The notes under the pieces were generated by a model. The model did no database searches. It was not told the origin of the DNA and saw only the letters and a list, made by a program, of their open reading frames with translations. From Succinivibrio dextrinosolvens DSM 3072 (GTDB lineage: Bacteria; Pseudomonadota; Gammaproteobacteria; Enterobacterales; Succinivibrionaceae), in NCBI RefSeq assembly GCF_900167015.1, contig NZ_FUXX01000009.1, forward strand, positions 1 through 64,000: DNA of 64,000 nt, written 5' to 3'. Shown piece after piece: positions 17,842 through 25,530 of this stretch. How positions within the stretch are numbered: the first letter of the stretch is position 1; every line of letters starts with the position of its first letter. The position numbers and the translations under genes are program-made.

Positions 17842-17929
17842 TTTATTGTCCGTTTTGAATTAACTTTAATTTTGTAACTTATAGATTTCTGCAGTTTTCA
17901 CTGTATATAGGTTTGTGCTTTTTTACTTA

Positions 17930-18111
17930 AAATCTGATTTCAACTTTAAGCTTGTATGCACCATGGTCAGTAAAAAACACAAGGGCCTGAGAGAGCTCGT
18001 CAAGCTTATGGGTACTGTTAATAGTCTTTTTAAGAACAGCCTTCCCAAACCAGATCGAATTGATAAGATTGAGGACCTGCTTTCTAAGCTTATTTCTGGA
18101 GGCGAATACAT
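17930..18111 (-). pseudogene. Deletion scar: dctP start fused to the tail of the zinc dehydrogenase
   Basis: Reading down the minus strand from the promoter at 18188, the sequence keeps the dctP leader of unit 1, including ACATAAGGAA and an ATG at 18111. It then continues as DNA alignable with the last 60 or so codons of the dehydrogenase gene (compare 5746-5935). The join gives a 62-codon open frame that is out of frame with the dehydrogenase, so the product is meaningless. Everything between, namely dctP, dctQ, dctM and four fifths of the dehydrogenase gene, is missing. Small insertions and deletions show that the scar has since decayed. Confidence 0.85.
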
Positions 18112-18187
18112 TTATGTATTCCTTATGTTTAAATTTAGATTGTTATTAAAAATGGTCGTTATGTTGTTACGAACCTAAACACTAAAA

Positions 18188-18204
18188 AGCAACGTTTATG
18201 CCAA
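18188..18204 (-). promoter_or_regulatory. Sigma-54 promoter of the uxaB-uxaA copy 2 unit
   Basis: On the minus strand TTGGCATAAACGTTGCT differs from the unit 1 promoter at one of 17 positions. The GG/GC spacing is exact. Predicted start near 18177. Confidence 0.9.
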
Positions 18205-18244
18205 GATGAAAATATGCTGAAAATAAAGGAAATTTAAAGATTGA

Positions 18245-18311
18245 TGTTTCAAAATTAAACAAAGTATGAAAAAATAATGTTTCAAAGTGTTAAAAAAATA
18301 AACATTATTTT
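18245..18311 (-). promoter_or_regulatory. Candidate upstream activator sites for unit 2
   Basis: TGTTTCAAAATTAAACA at 18245-18261 begins 41 bases from the promoter, the same spacing as at 9808. A perfect 12-bp inverted repeat, AAAATAATGTTT at 18271-18282 with its complement at 18300-18311, occupies the place of the 15-bp repeat of unit 1. The arrangement is conserved although much of the sequence between has changed. Confidence 0.65.
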
Positions 18312-18365
18312 ATGAATAGGTTCACAAAAATCTGGTAGCTATTTTTTTCTGAGGCTGTTGTTTTT

Positions 18366-18387
18366 ATCGTAATATCTTTTTTACGAT
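18366..18387. other. Short inverted repeat upstream of activator gene 2
   Basis: ATCGTAA at 18366-18372 and TTACGAT at 18381-18387 face each other across eight bases, about 75 bases before the activator start codon. It could be an operator for the activator gene. Nothing else supports this. Confidence 0.3.
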
Positions 18388-18461
18388 GCGACATAAATAA
18401 CCTCTGAACATATTAATAGTATTTTCATCAGACAGTTAAAAGTAATAAAAAGGCGTTTAGT

Positions 18462-20342
18462 ATGAAGGATTCAATCGTATTTTTTGCTCCCAATTCCAGA
18501 ATTGCAGCATTAGCAACAAATGCCATTTCTCAAATGAATCTCTCAATTCCAGTGGAAGAGGCGATTGACTATGAGGCGGTTGAATTGCTGCACAAATACC
18601 CTTCATGTAAGGTCGCTATCAGCCGAAGTGGTACTGCTGATCTGCTTCGCGGAGTAAAGGGGCTGTCGGTTGTTGATATAACAGCCTCTTATTATGAAAT
18701 ACAGCGAGGAATCAGTAATCTGATAGAAAAGAGGTGCAAGAACATCAGTGTGATAAGTCAGCATAACTTTATAGGTCTAACCCATGCGGAGTTCAATGTT
18801 GGAGACGTAAAGGTCACACTCAATCCTTGCAAAAATACAGAAGATATTATTTCTACAGTTGAACGGCGAGTTGACTGCGGAACAGATGGTGTTTTAGGCT
18901 GTGTTCTGGCTATCGAGACAGCAAAATCCCATAATCTGATTGTTGAGCCTTTGGAGTCAGATTTCTTCTCTATAAAAAAAGTTATTCTGCAGGCTCTGGA
19001 AATGCTCGAATATCTTAATGTCAGTCAGAAGAATTTTGAGTGTATGGAAAGTGTTCTTGATAACATTGATGAAGGTGTGATTTTTTTTGATTCAGACAAC
19101 AAGCCTGCAATTTACAACGAATCTGCCCTTAAGCTGATGCAGCCCGAATCCAAGGAACAGTGGTTTCACATACTTGAAGATTATATGAATAGGGCAAACA
19201 ACGTTCCAAGAGTTGTTAACCTTAATCAGAACAAGGTTCTGTTCCGCAGTATTCCCTTATCTGGAAATAAATTTATTTCAGGAAACAAAACCAGCAGTAA
19301 TGTAGTAATCATGCAGGATAGTACTGCAATTGAGGAAAATGCGAAGAATATTAAGATTTCCTCTTATGAGAAAGGCCTTTTTGCCCGCCGCAGCTTCAAG
19401 GATATTAGATTTGAGTCTCTGGTCATGGAAGATGCTGTAGCTCTGGCTAAACGTTTTTCCAACTCAGATTCAACGGTTATGCTTTTTGGAGAAACTGGTG
19501 TGGGAAAGGAAGGCTTTGCTCAGAGTATTCATAATAATTCTCCTCGTGCCAAAAAGCCGTTTGTTTCAGTCAACTGTGCCTCTTTACCTCAGGGGCTTGT
19601 GGCCTCTGAACTGTTCGGTTATGCAGAAGGTGCCTTCACTGGAGCCCGCAGCTCCGGTAAGAAAGGTCTGTTTGAGCTGGCTCAGGGAGGAACCATATTC
19701 CTCGATGAGATTACAGAAATACCTCTTGAGGTTCAGAGTCAGTTCCTTCGTGTGATCCAGGAACGTGAGGTTATGCGTATCGGAGATGATCGCATTATTC
19801 CTCTGGATATCCGTATTATCTGTGCTTCTAACAAAAAGATCCTGCCTTTATGTGAGCAGGGGAAGTTCAGATATGATCTTTACTACAGACTTAATGTTCT
19901 GCAACTGACCATTCCTCCTCTGCGTGAGCGTAGTAGGGATGTGCTGGTGCTGTTTAAGGCCTTTATGGCTGAATTTCTTCATAAGAATGAAGAGTATATT
20001 GAATTTGAGGATAGCATTAGATCTGTACTTTTAACCTATTCATGGCCGGGTAATGTACGTGAGCTTCGTAATTTTGCCGAGGCTCTGTCATTTTATGGAG
20101 ATGAGATCAAATTATCTAATGTTTTAAATATACTAAATCATGACAAGGAAGTGGTTTCGGCTGGATCAGATGGTGGTCAGCAGGTTTTGAATTTTAAAGA
20201 TGATATGCCTCTGGCAGAGATTGAGAAGGAATATTACCGTTATATGCTGGAACGTCATTCAAATGCTGAGGTTGCAAAACTTGCCGGAATATCAAGAACT
20301 TCCTTGTGGAGAAAACTTAAGACTCTAGGTTTAAGCGATTAG
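18462..20342 (+). CDS. Sigma-54-dependent activator with PrpR-type sensor domain, copy 2
   Basis: A 626-residue paralogue of the protein encoded at 9895-11751, with the same order of parts. These are a PrpR-type N-terminal domain (about 1-180), a PAS-like segment, an AAA+ domain with GETGVGKE and GAFTGA, and a Fis-like helix-turn-helix (SNAEVAKLAGISRTSLWRKL). Sensor domains differ more than AAA+ domains, so the two may respond to different ligands yet read similar sites. The gene is divergent from unit 2 and upstream of unit 3, with candidate sites on both sides. It probably activates both, and may cross-act on unit 1. Confidence 0.93.
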   Translation: MKDSIVFFAPNSRIAALATNAISQMNLSIPVEEAIDYEAVELLHKYPSCKVAISRSGTADLLRGVKGLSVVDITASYYEIQRGISNLIEKRCKNISVISQHNFIGLTHAEFNVGDVKVTLNPCKNTEDIISTVERRVDCGTDGVLGCVLAIETAKSHNLIVEPLESDFFSIKKVILQALEMLEYLNVSQKNFECMESVLDNIDEGVIFFDSDNKPAIYNESALKLMQPESKEQWFHILEDYMNRANNVPRVVNLNQNKVLFRSIPLSGNKFISGNKTSSNVVIMQDSTAIEENAKNIKISSYEKGLFARRSFKDIRFESLVMEDAVALAKRFSNSDSTVMLFGETGVGKEGFAQSIHNNSPRAKKPFVSVNCASLPQGLVASELFGYAEGAFTGARSSGKKGLFELAQGGTIFLDEITEIPLEVQSQFLRVIQEREVMRIGDDRIIPLDIRIICASNKKILPLCEQGKFRYDLYYRLNVLQLTIPPLRERSRDVLVLFKAFMAEFLHKNEEYIEFEDSIRSVLLTYSWPGNVRELRNFAEALSFYGDEIKLSNVLNILNHDKEVVSAGSDGGQQVLNFKDDMPLAEIEKEYYRYMLERHSNAEVAKLAGISRTSLWRKLKTLGLSD

Positions 20343-20404
20343 CTACTATACAAAAATAGCAGATTTGTTTTGTGTGATGCATATCAAGTCTAAAGGTTTC
20401 AAAC

Positions 20405-20445
20405 TGAAACGTTTTGGAACATAATATAATATCCAAAACGTTTCA
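20405..20445 (+). promoter_or_regulatory. Candidate activator sites for unit 3 (14-bp perfect inverted repeat)
   Basis: TGAAACGTTTTGGA at 20405-20418 and its exact complement at 20432-20445 are separated by 13 bases, ending 50 bases upstream of the unit 3 promoter. Each arm contains a TTTTGGA/TCCAAAA core resembling the TGTTTCAAAA sites of units 1 and 2. No T run follows, so an enhancer role is preferred over a terminator for the activator gene. Confidence 0.65.
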
Positions 20446-20494
20446 TCTATAAACATCAAATAAAAACTTCCTTAATTTTCAATTAAATAAATAA

Positions 20495-20511
20495 TTGGCA
20501 TAATCGTTGCT
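20495..20511 (+). promoter_or_regulatory. Sigma-54 promoter of unit 3
   Basis: TTGGCATAATCGTTGCT on the plus strand matches the other two promoters at 15 or 16 of 17 positions, with exact -24/-12 spacing. Predicted start near 20522. Confidence 0.9.
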
Positions 20512-20521
20512 ATTATGGAAA

Positions 20522-20798
20522 TATAAAAATTATTTATTTAGAAACACATGACAAAAGAGCAACAATGGAACAAATATCCATCATAACATCAGATAAATTA
20601 TGTTTTGATGCTCCTCCGTCCAAATTTAGACTATGTGACGAAAGCTTTTTGCGTTTTTCATGATTGTGCTTCACATAGGTTAATAAAGAAGCAGTTCTGC
20701 TTTAATCTGAATAATAGTTTTTAGCCAGTCTTAATTAACTGGTTATTTAAATAAGAAAAATCAATATAAGTTTCAAAAAAAGGGTATAGGAGAATTTT
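20522..20798 (+). other. Long 5' leader of the kdgK-to-uxuB operon
   Basis: From the predicted start to kdgK are about 277 bases, far longer than the unit 1 leader. It contains CTATGTGA (20631-20638) facing TCACATAG (20671-20678), then AAGCAG/CTGCTT and CCAGT/ACTGG hairpins. A 12-codon frame begins at 20548 without a ribosome binding site. It does not match a riboswitch class I recognise. Confidence 0.5.
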
Positions 20799-21755
20799 AT
20801 GTCAAAAGGGTTGCTGCTTGTAGGAGAGCCAATGGGCCTCCTGATTGCAAAGCAGGAAGGAGCTCTGGAAACTGTCAGAGATTATTCATTGGCAGTTGCA
20901 GGTGCAGAATTCAACGTTGCAACCGGAATTTCAAGACTTGGTCTCAAAGTTTCATATTTAACCAAGCTTGGAGATGATCCTTTTGGAAAACTGATTGAAT
21001 CAACTTTAAGAGGAAATGGAATTGATTCTTCACTTGTAAGCTATTCATCAAAAGAGCGTACAGGTTTCATGCTAAAGGGAAAGGTTTCAAAAGGCGACCC
21101 TCAGATTTTCTATTTCCGATCTGGTTCAGCAGCATCAACTCTATCCGAGAGTGATGTTGAAAAGATTGATTTTACCAAATTCTCTCACATTCACCTTACA
21201 GGCATTGCACCAGCTCTTTCAGAGACAACCCTGAAGGCTGTGTACAAAATGATTGAGCTTGGACGTAAAGCAGGTCTTTATATTTCCTTTGATCCTAACC
21301 TGAGACCTCAGTTGTGGGCAAGCCGTGAACTGATGGTCAAGACCCTGAATGATCTGGCCTCAAAGGCCGATCTGGTAATGCCAGGTGACGGTGAGGGAGA
21401 CATTTTATGCGGTTCATCTGAACCAGAAAAAATTGCAGCATTCTACCAGAAGCTTGGCGCAAAGAGCGTAATTGTAAAGTGTGGCCCTCAGGGTGCCTAT
21501 TACGCAACTCCTGAAAAGACCGGTAAGGTTGCCGGCTTTATTATTGACAAGGTTGTAGATACCGTAGGTGCAGGAGATGGTTTTGCTGCCGGAGTTCTGT
21601 CTGGTCTTATGGAAGGAATTGATTTTGATAAGGCTGTTGAGCGCGGCTGTGCCATCGGTGCAATACAGTGTACTTTCACTGGCGACAATGAAGGTCTGCC
21701 AACACCTAAGCAGCTGCAGGATTTTATGTCATCTCACAAGCGCAGAGATTTTTAG
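20799..21755 (+). CDS. kdgK: 2-keto-3-deoxygluconate kinase, copy 2
   Basis: A 318-residue PfkB-family kinase, same length as copy 1, with GAEFNVATGISRLG near the N-terminus and the catalytic DTVGAGDGFAAGV signature near the C-terminus. It converts KDG to KDPG. It is the first gene of unit 3, with TAGGAG before the ATG and eda nine bases after the stop. In unit 1 this pair comes last, so the same two-gene block occupies opposite ends of the two operons. Confidence 0.94.
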   Translation: MSKGLLLVGEPMGLLIAKQEGALETVRDYSLAVAGAEFNVATGISRLGLKVSYLTKLGDDPFGKLIESTLRGNGIDSSLVSYSSKERTGFMLKGKVSKGDPQIFYFRSGSAASTLSESDVEKIDFTKFSHIHLTGIAPALSETTLKAVYKMIELGRKAGLYISFDPNLRPQLWASRELMVKTLNDLASKADLVMPGDGEGDILCGSSEPEKIAAFYQKLGAKSVIVKCGPQGAYYATPEKTGKVAGFIIDKVVDTVGAGDGFAAGVLSGLMEGIDFDKAVERGCAIGAIQCTFTGDNEGLPTPKQLQDFMSSHKRRDF

Positions 21756-21764
21756 GAGATAAAG

Positions 21765-22406
21765 ATGAAATTTAAAGTTTTAAACGATATTGAATCAGTT
21801 GGCATTGTTCCTCTGGTTGTTCTTGAGGATGCCGGTAAGGCTGCTCCTCTGGCTCATGCTCTGTGTGACGGCGGAATTCCTATTGCAGAGGTTACCTTCC
21901 GTACCGAGGCTGCAGCCAAAGCAATTAAGATTATGGCTGAAGAGTGTCCTGACATGCTGGTAGGCTCAGGTACTGTTCACAATGTTGACCAGGCATGGGC
22001 AACCCTGGATAACGGCGGTAAGTTTGTAATTACCCCTGGCTTTAATCCAAAGGTTGTTGACTGGTGCCTAAAGCATAATCTTGCAATCTGCCCTGGTACA
22101 GTAACCCCATCAGATCTGGAGCAGGCATTAGACTTCGGTCTTGAGGTAGTCAAGTTCTTCCCTGCAGCCGCCTATGGCGGAACCAAGACCTTAAAGGCTC
22201 TTGCAGGTCCATATGCTTCAATCAAGTTTGTTCCTACAGGCGGAGTAAATCTAGACAATCTCTCAGAGTATCTGAGCCTCAAGAACGTCGCCGCAGTTGG
22301 AGGAAGCTTTGTACCAGACCCTAAGATGGTTAAGGCCGAGGATTATGAGGGTATCAGCTCTGCCTGCAGAGATATTCTCAAGAAAGTTAAGAATATCAGA
22401 TCCTAA
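21765..22406 (+). CDS. eda: KDPG/KHG aldolase, copy 2
   Basis: A 213-residue class I aldolase with the EVTFRT motif and the Schiff-base lysine in VVKFFPAAAYGG, nearly identical to copy 1. It produces pyruvate and glyceraldehyde 3-phosphate from KDPG. AGGAG lies seven bases before the ATG, overlapping the kdgK stop region. The following 94-base gap leads to the binding-protein gene. Confidence 0.96.
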   Translation: MKFKVLNDIESVGIVPLVVLEDAGKAAPLAHALCDGGIPIAEVTFRTEAAAKAIKIMAEECPDMLVGSGTVHNVDQAWATLDNGGKFVITPGFNPKVVDWCLKHNLAICPGTVTPSDLEQALDFGLEVVKFFPAAAYGGTKTLKALAGPYASIKFVPTGGVNLDNLSEYLSLKNVAAVGGSFVPDPKMVKAEDYEGISSACRDILKKVKNIRS

Positions 22407-22500
22407 GATTTCCGGGAGCAGAATATATTTCGAATCCCTATTCAAGCAACTTTGTTTATTTATATTTAACTAAAAACTACCTAATCATAAGGAGATTACT

Positions 22501-23499
22501 ATGAGTATTAAGAAAATTCTTGGAACCGCATTAGCTGTTGCTTCTATTTTAGGCTTTGCAGCTTCAGCTGAGGCAAAGACCACTGTTCGTATTTCTCACA
22601 CTCAGATTGAGACTCACCCAGACCATATCGGTTTTGTTGCTTTCAAGAACTTTGTAGAGAGCAAGGCTGGTGACAAGTACGACGTTAGAATTTTCCCAAA
22701 CAGTTCATTAGGTGCTAATGAGAAGGTTCTGGAGCTGGTTAAGATGAATTCTGTTCAGTTCCTGTCAGTATCAACAGCAAACATTGAATCATTCAACAAG
22801 AAGTATGCAGTATTCTCAGTTCCTTTCCTGTTTACCTCAGAATCAAACTTTGAAAAGTTTATTACTGATCCAGAAGTTCTTGCTGAGTTAGGCTCAGATG
22901 CTCAGAAGGATGGTTTCAGACCATTAGGTGCTTTTACTGCCGGCACTCGTAATTTCTACTCAAAGACACCAATCAACACAGTTGACGATCTGAAGGGCAA
23001 GAAGTTCCGTGTTCAGGCTGGTCCTACCAACGTTAAGATGATGGAAGCCTTCGGTGCAGCTGCAACCCCAATGAGCTTCGGTGAAGTTTATTCAGCTCTT
23101 CAGCAGGGTGTTATTGACGGTGCAGAGAACAATGAGTTAGCTCTTACCGATCAGAAGCACGGTGAGGTTTGCAAGTACTTCTCATATGATGGTCACCAGA
23201 TGTGTCCTGATCTGATTGTTGCTTCAGAGAAGTTTCTTTCAAAGTTAAGCGACGAGGATCGTAAGTTATTTGAGGATGCAGCCAAGGAAGCTCAGAAGGC
23301 TGAGTTCGAGGCATGGCACAAGAGAATTGCTGAGGCTAAAGAGCAGGCTAAGAAGATGGGCGTAACCTTCATTGATGTTGATGCCAATGCATTCCGTGAG
23401 AAGGTTCTACCTTTACACCAGCAGCTTCTAAATGAAAACCCAGCTATGAAGGCTATGTACGATAAAGCTTCAGCCTTTGACGCATCAAACAATAAATAA
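22501..23499 (+). CDS. dctP: TRAP transporter substrate-binding protein, unit 3
   Basis: A 332-residue exported receptor with a signal peptide ending at ASAEA. It has DctP family landmarks: IFPNSSLGANEKVLELV, the carboxylate-clamping Arg in KKFRVQAGPTNVKMM, and GEVYSALQQGVIDGAENN. AAGGAG stands seven bases before the ATG. Its neighbours uxaC, uxuA and uxuB suggest D-glucuronate and/or D-galacturonate as substrate. It differs strongly from the unit 1 receptor, so the two operons import different acids. Confidence 0.93.
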   Translation: MSIKKILGTALAVASILGFAASAEAKTTVRISHTQIETHPDHIGFVAFKNFVESKAGDKYDVRIFPNSSLGANEKVLELVKMNSVQFLSVSTANIESFNKKYAVFSVPFLFTSESNFEKFITDPEVLAELGSDAQKDGFRPLGAFTAGTRNFYSKTPINTVDDLKGKKFRVQAGPTNVKMMEAFGAAATPMSFGEVYSALQQGVIDGAENNELALTDQKHGEVCKYFSYDGHQMCPDLIVASEKFLSKLSDEDRKLFEDAAKEAQKAEFEAWHKRIAEAKEQAKKMGVTFIDVDANAFREKVLPLHQQLLNENPAMKAMYDKASAFDASNNK

Positions 23500-23519
23500 T
23501 TCATAAAACGGAGCGATAA

Positions 23520-24029
23520 ATGCAAAGCCTAAGACAAATTCTGGACAAGGTACTGATTACCATATGTGTTGTTCTCTTCATTGAGATGACCATTGTAGGT
23601 ACTTACCAGATTGTAACCCGTTACTTCTTTAATTCCCCAAGCACAATCTCTGAGGAAATAGTAACCTATAGCTTCACCTGGCTTTCAATCCTTGGTGCAG
23701 CTAGTGTCTTCGGCAAGAGAGGTCATCTTTGCATGACCTTCTTCTCTGCCAAATTTACAGGCAGAAAAAAGGCCTATCTGGACATTTTTTCTGAACTTTG
23801 TGTAATGCTTACCGCAGTTTCGCTTCTGATCTATGGTGGTTACATCATGTCTACTGAGAATTTCTCCCAGGAAACCGCTTCTCTGGGTATCAGTATGGGA
23901 TTCATGTATGCAGTTCTCCCAATTTCGGGGGTAATTATCTGCCTGTATGGTCTCCTAAATCTATTAGACATATTCAAGGTTTTATCCTCTCCTGACGTTG
24001 ACCGCTACGGTGTCAGTGCAGAGTCATAA
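23520..24029 (+). CDS. dctQ: TRAP transporter small membrane subunit, unit 3
   Basis: A 169-residue protein with four membrane helices and the family segment SPSTISEEIVTYSFTWLSILGAA. It bridges receptor and channel in the inner membrane. It begins 20 bases after dctP, with CGGAG before the ATG. A hairpin separates it from dctM. Confidence 0.92.
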   Translation: MQSLRQILDKVLITICVVLFIEMTIVGTYQIVTRYFFNSPSTISEEIVTYSFTWLSILGAASVFGKRGHLCMTFFSAKFTGRKKAYLDIFSELCVMLTAVSLLIYGGYIMSTENFSQETASLGISMGFMYAVLPISGVIICLYGLLNLLDIFKVLSSPDVDRYGVSAES

Positions 24030-24060
24030 TTTCCTGATTCAACCACGATTCTTATAAACA

Positions 24061-24081
24061 GAGGGGAGATGCTCTCCCCTC
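24061..24081 (+). other. Intercistronic hairpin between dctQ and dctM
   Basis: GAGGGGAG and CTCCCCTC form a perfect 8-bp stem with a 5-base loop. The loop contains an in-frame ATG (24069) that would extend DctM by ten residues. The stem would hide it, which favours the start at 24099. Confidence 0.6.
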
Positions 24082-24098
24082 ATTTAAGGAAGACAGAT

Positions 24099-25445
24099 AT
24101 GACTGTTATTGTAAGTATTCTCCTGGCTGTTTGCCTCGTCGGTCTACTGATCCTGGGAACTCCAATCTGTATTGCAATTGCTATTTCGTCAGTTGTTGCA
24201 GGTGGTGTAGCTCTGGACTTTGACATGATGTTGCAGACAGGCGCACAGCGTACCTTCACCGGTATCTCTGTATTTACTCTGATTGCTATTCCATTCTTTA
24301 TTCTGGCTGGCGATATCATGAATCAGGGCGGTATTGCTCTGCGTCTGATGAACTTTGCCCGTCTTCTGGTAGGCAGATTACCAGGCTGTTATGCTCATAC
24401 CAATGCTATGGCTAACATGATGTTCGGTGCAATTTCCGGCTCTGGTGTTGCAGCCGCTTCTGCCATGGGTTCAATTGTTGGCCCTATTGCTGAGAAGGAA
24501 GGTTATGAGCGTGATTATATGGCAACCGTAAATATTGCCACAGCACCTACCGGACTTTTAATTCCACCAAGCAATGTTTTAATTACCTACGCACTGGTAT
24601 CAGGCGGTACCTCTGTTGCAGCTTTATTTATCGCAGGTTATATCCCTGGTATTCTATGGGGCTTAGTCTGCATGGTTCTTGCTGGTTTCCTTGCTCACAG
24701 CAGAGGTTACAAGAAGGATTCCCAAAAGATCACTTTACCAATCGCAATGAAGATCACCTTTGATGCTCTTCCATCACTGTTACTGATTGTGCTTGTTATC
24801 GGCGGTATCGTAGCTGGTGCTTTCACTGCAACCGAAGGCGCTATTGTTGCAGTAGTTTATTCTCTGATTCTGTCTTTATGCTACCGTACCATCAATCTTA
24901 AGAAACTGCTTAAGATTTATGCAAATTCAGTACAGATGACAGGCATTATTATTCTTCTTATTGGCGTATCCTCAATCATGTCATGGGTAATTTCATTTGT
25001 TAATATCCCTGATGCTGTAGGTGAGCTTTTAAGAGGTGTTTCAGAAAGCAAGATTGTGATCATGCTGATCATCAATATTGTGCTGCTGTTTGTTGGTACC
25101 TTCCTGGATACCACTCCTGCAGTTCTGATCTTTACCCCAATCTTCCTGCCAATTGCACAGTCATGCGGTATTTCACCAGTTGAGTTCGGTATTATTATCA
25201 CCTTCAACCTATGCATCGGTCTGATTACTCCACCTGTAGGTAATATTCTGTTCGTAGGTGTTAAGGTTGGAAAGACCACAATCGAGAAGGTAATTAAGCC
25301 TTTATTACCTTACTACGCTCTGATCTTCATGGTGTTAATGTTGATCACTTATCTGCCATTCCTATCCAGCTATCTTGCATACCTGGCAGGTTACCCAGAA
25401 GCTTTAGGTCCTGTTTCAAAAGACATGCTCGGATTGACGCCGTAA
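24099..25445 (+). CDS. dctM: TRAP transporter large membrane subunit, unit 3
   Basis: A channel protein of about 12 helices, 448 residues from the ATG at 24099. That start is chosen because AAGGA lies before it and the N-terminus then begins directly in the first helix (MTVIVSILLAVCLVGLLILG). Motifs include IPFFILAGDIMNQGG, FGAISGSGVAAASAMG and TAPTGLLIPPSNVLITYALVSGG. The C-terminal extension after the last helix is unusually long for the family. It partners the two preceding genes. Confidence 0.94.
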   Translation: MTVIVSILLAVCLVGLLILGTPICIAIAISSVVAGGVALDFDMMLQTGAQRTFTGISVFTLIAIPFFILAGDIMNQGGIALRLMNFARLLVGRLPGCYAHTNAMANMMFGAISGSGVAAASAMGSIVGPIAEKEGYERDYMATVNIATAPTGLLIPPSNVLITYALVSGGTSVAALFIAGYIPGILWGLVCMVLAGFLAHSRGYKKDSQKITLPIAMKITFDALPSLLLIVLVIGGIVAGAFTATEGAIVAVVYSLILSLCYRTINLKKLLKIYANSVQMTGIIILLIGVSSIMSWVISFVNIPDAVGELLRGVSESKIVIMLIINIVLLFVGTFLDTTPAVLIFTPIFLPIAQSCGISPVEFGIIITFNLCIGLITPPVGNILFVGVKVGKTTIEKVIKPLLPYYALIFMVLMLITYLPFLSSYLAYLAGYPEALGPVSKDMLGLTP

Positions 25446-25467
25446 CTTTCTGATTTTTCTTAAAAGT

Positions 25468-25489
25468 GATCCGCATTTAAATGCGGATC
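25468..25489 (+). other. Intercistronic perfect palindrome between dctM and uxaC
   Basis: GATCCGCAT pairs with ATGCGGATC around TTAA. No T run follows, so read-through to uxaC is expected. It is probably a processing or stability hairpin. Confidence 0.55.
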
Positions 25490-25530
25490 TTGACCCAGTT
25501 TAATTCATATTTAATTAGCGAGATTTAAAA

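Noticed and set aside
17915-18178. Plus-strand open frame of 87 codons upstream of the second uxaB
   Set aside because: It lies antisense to the dctP/dehydrogenase deletion scar. Homology to unit 1 is on the minus strand, so this frame is accidental.
20631-20678. CRP-like site (TGTGA ... TCACA) before the kdgK operon
   Set aside because: The two halves are more than 30 bases apart rather than six, so it is not a CRP site. It is kept only as a possible leader hairpin.
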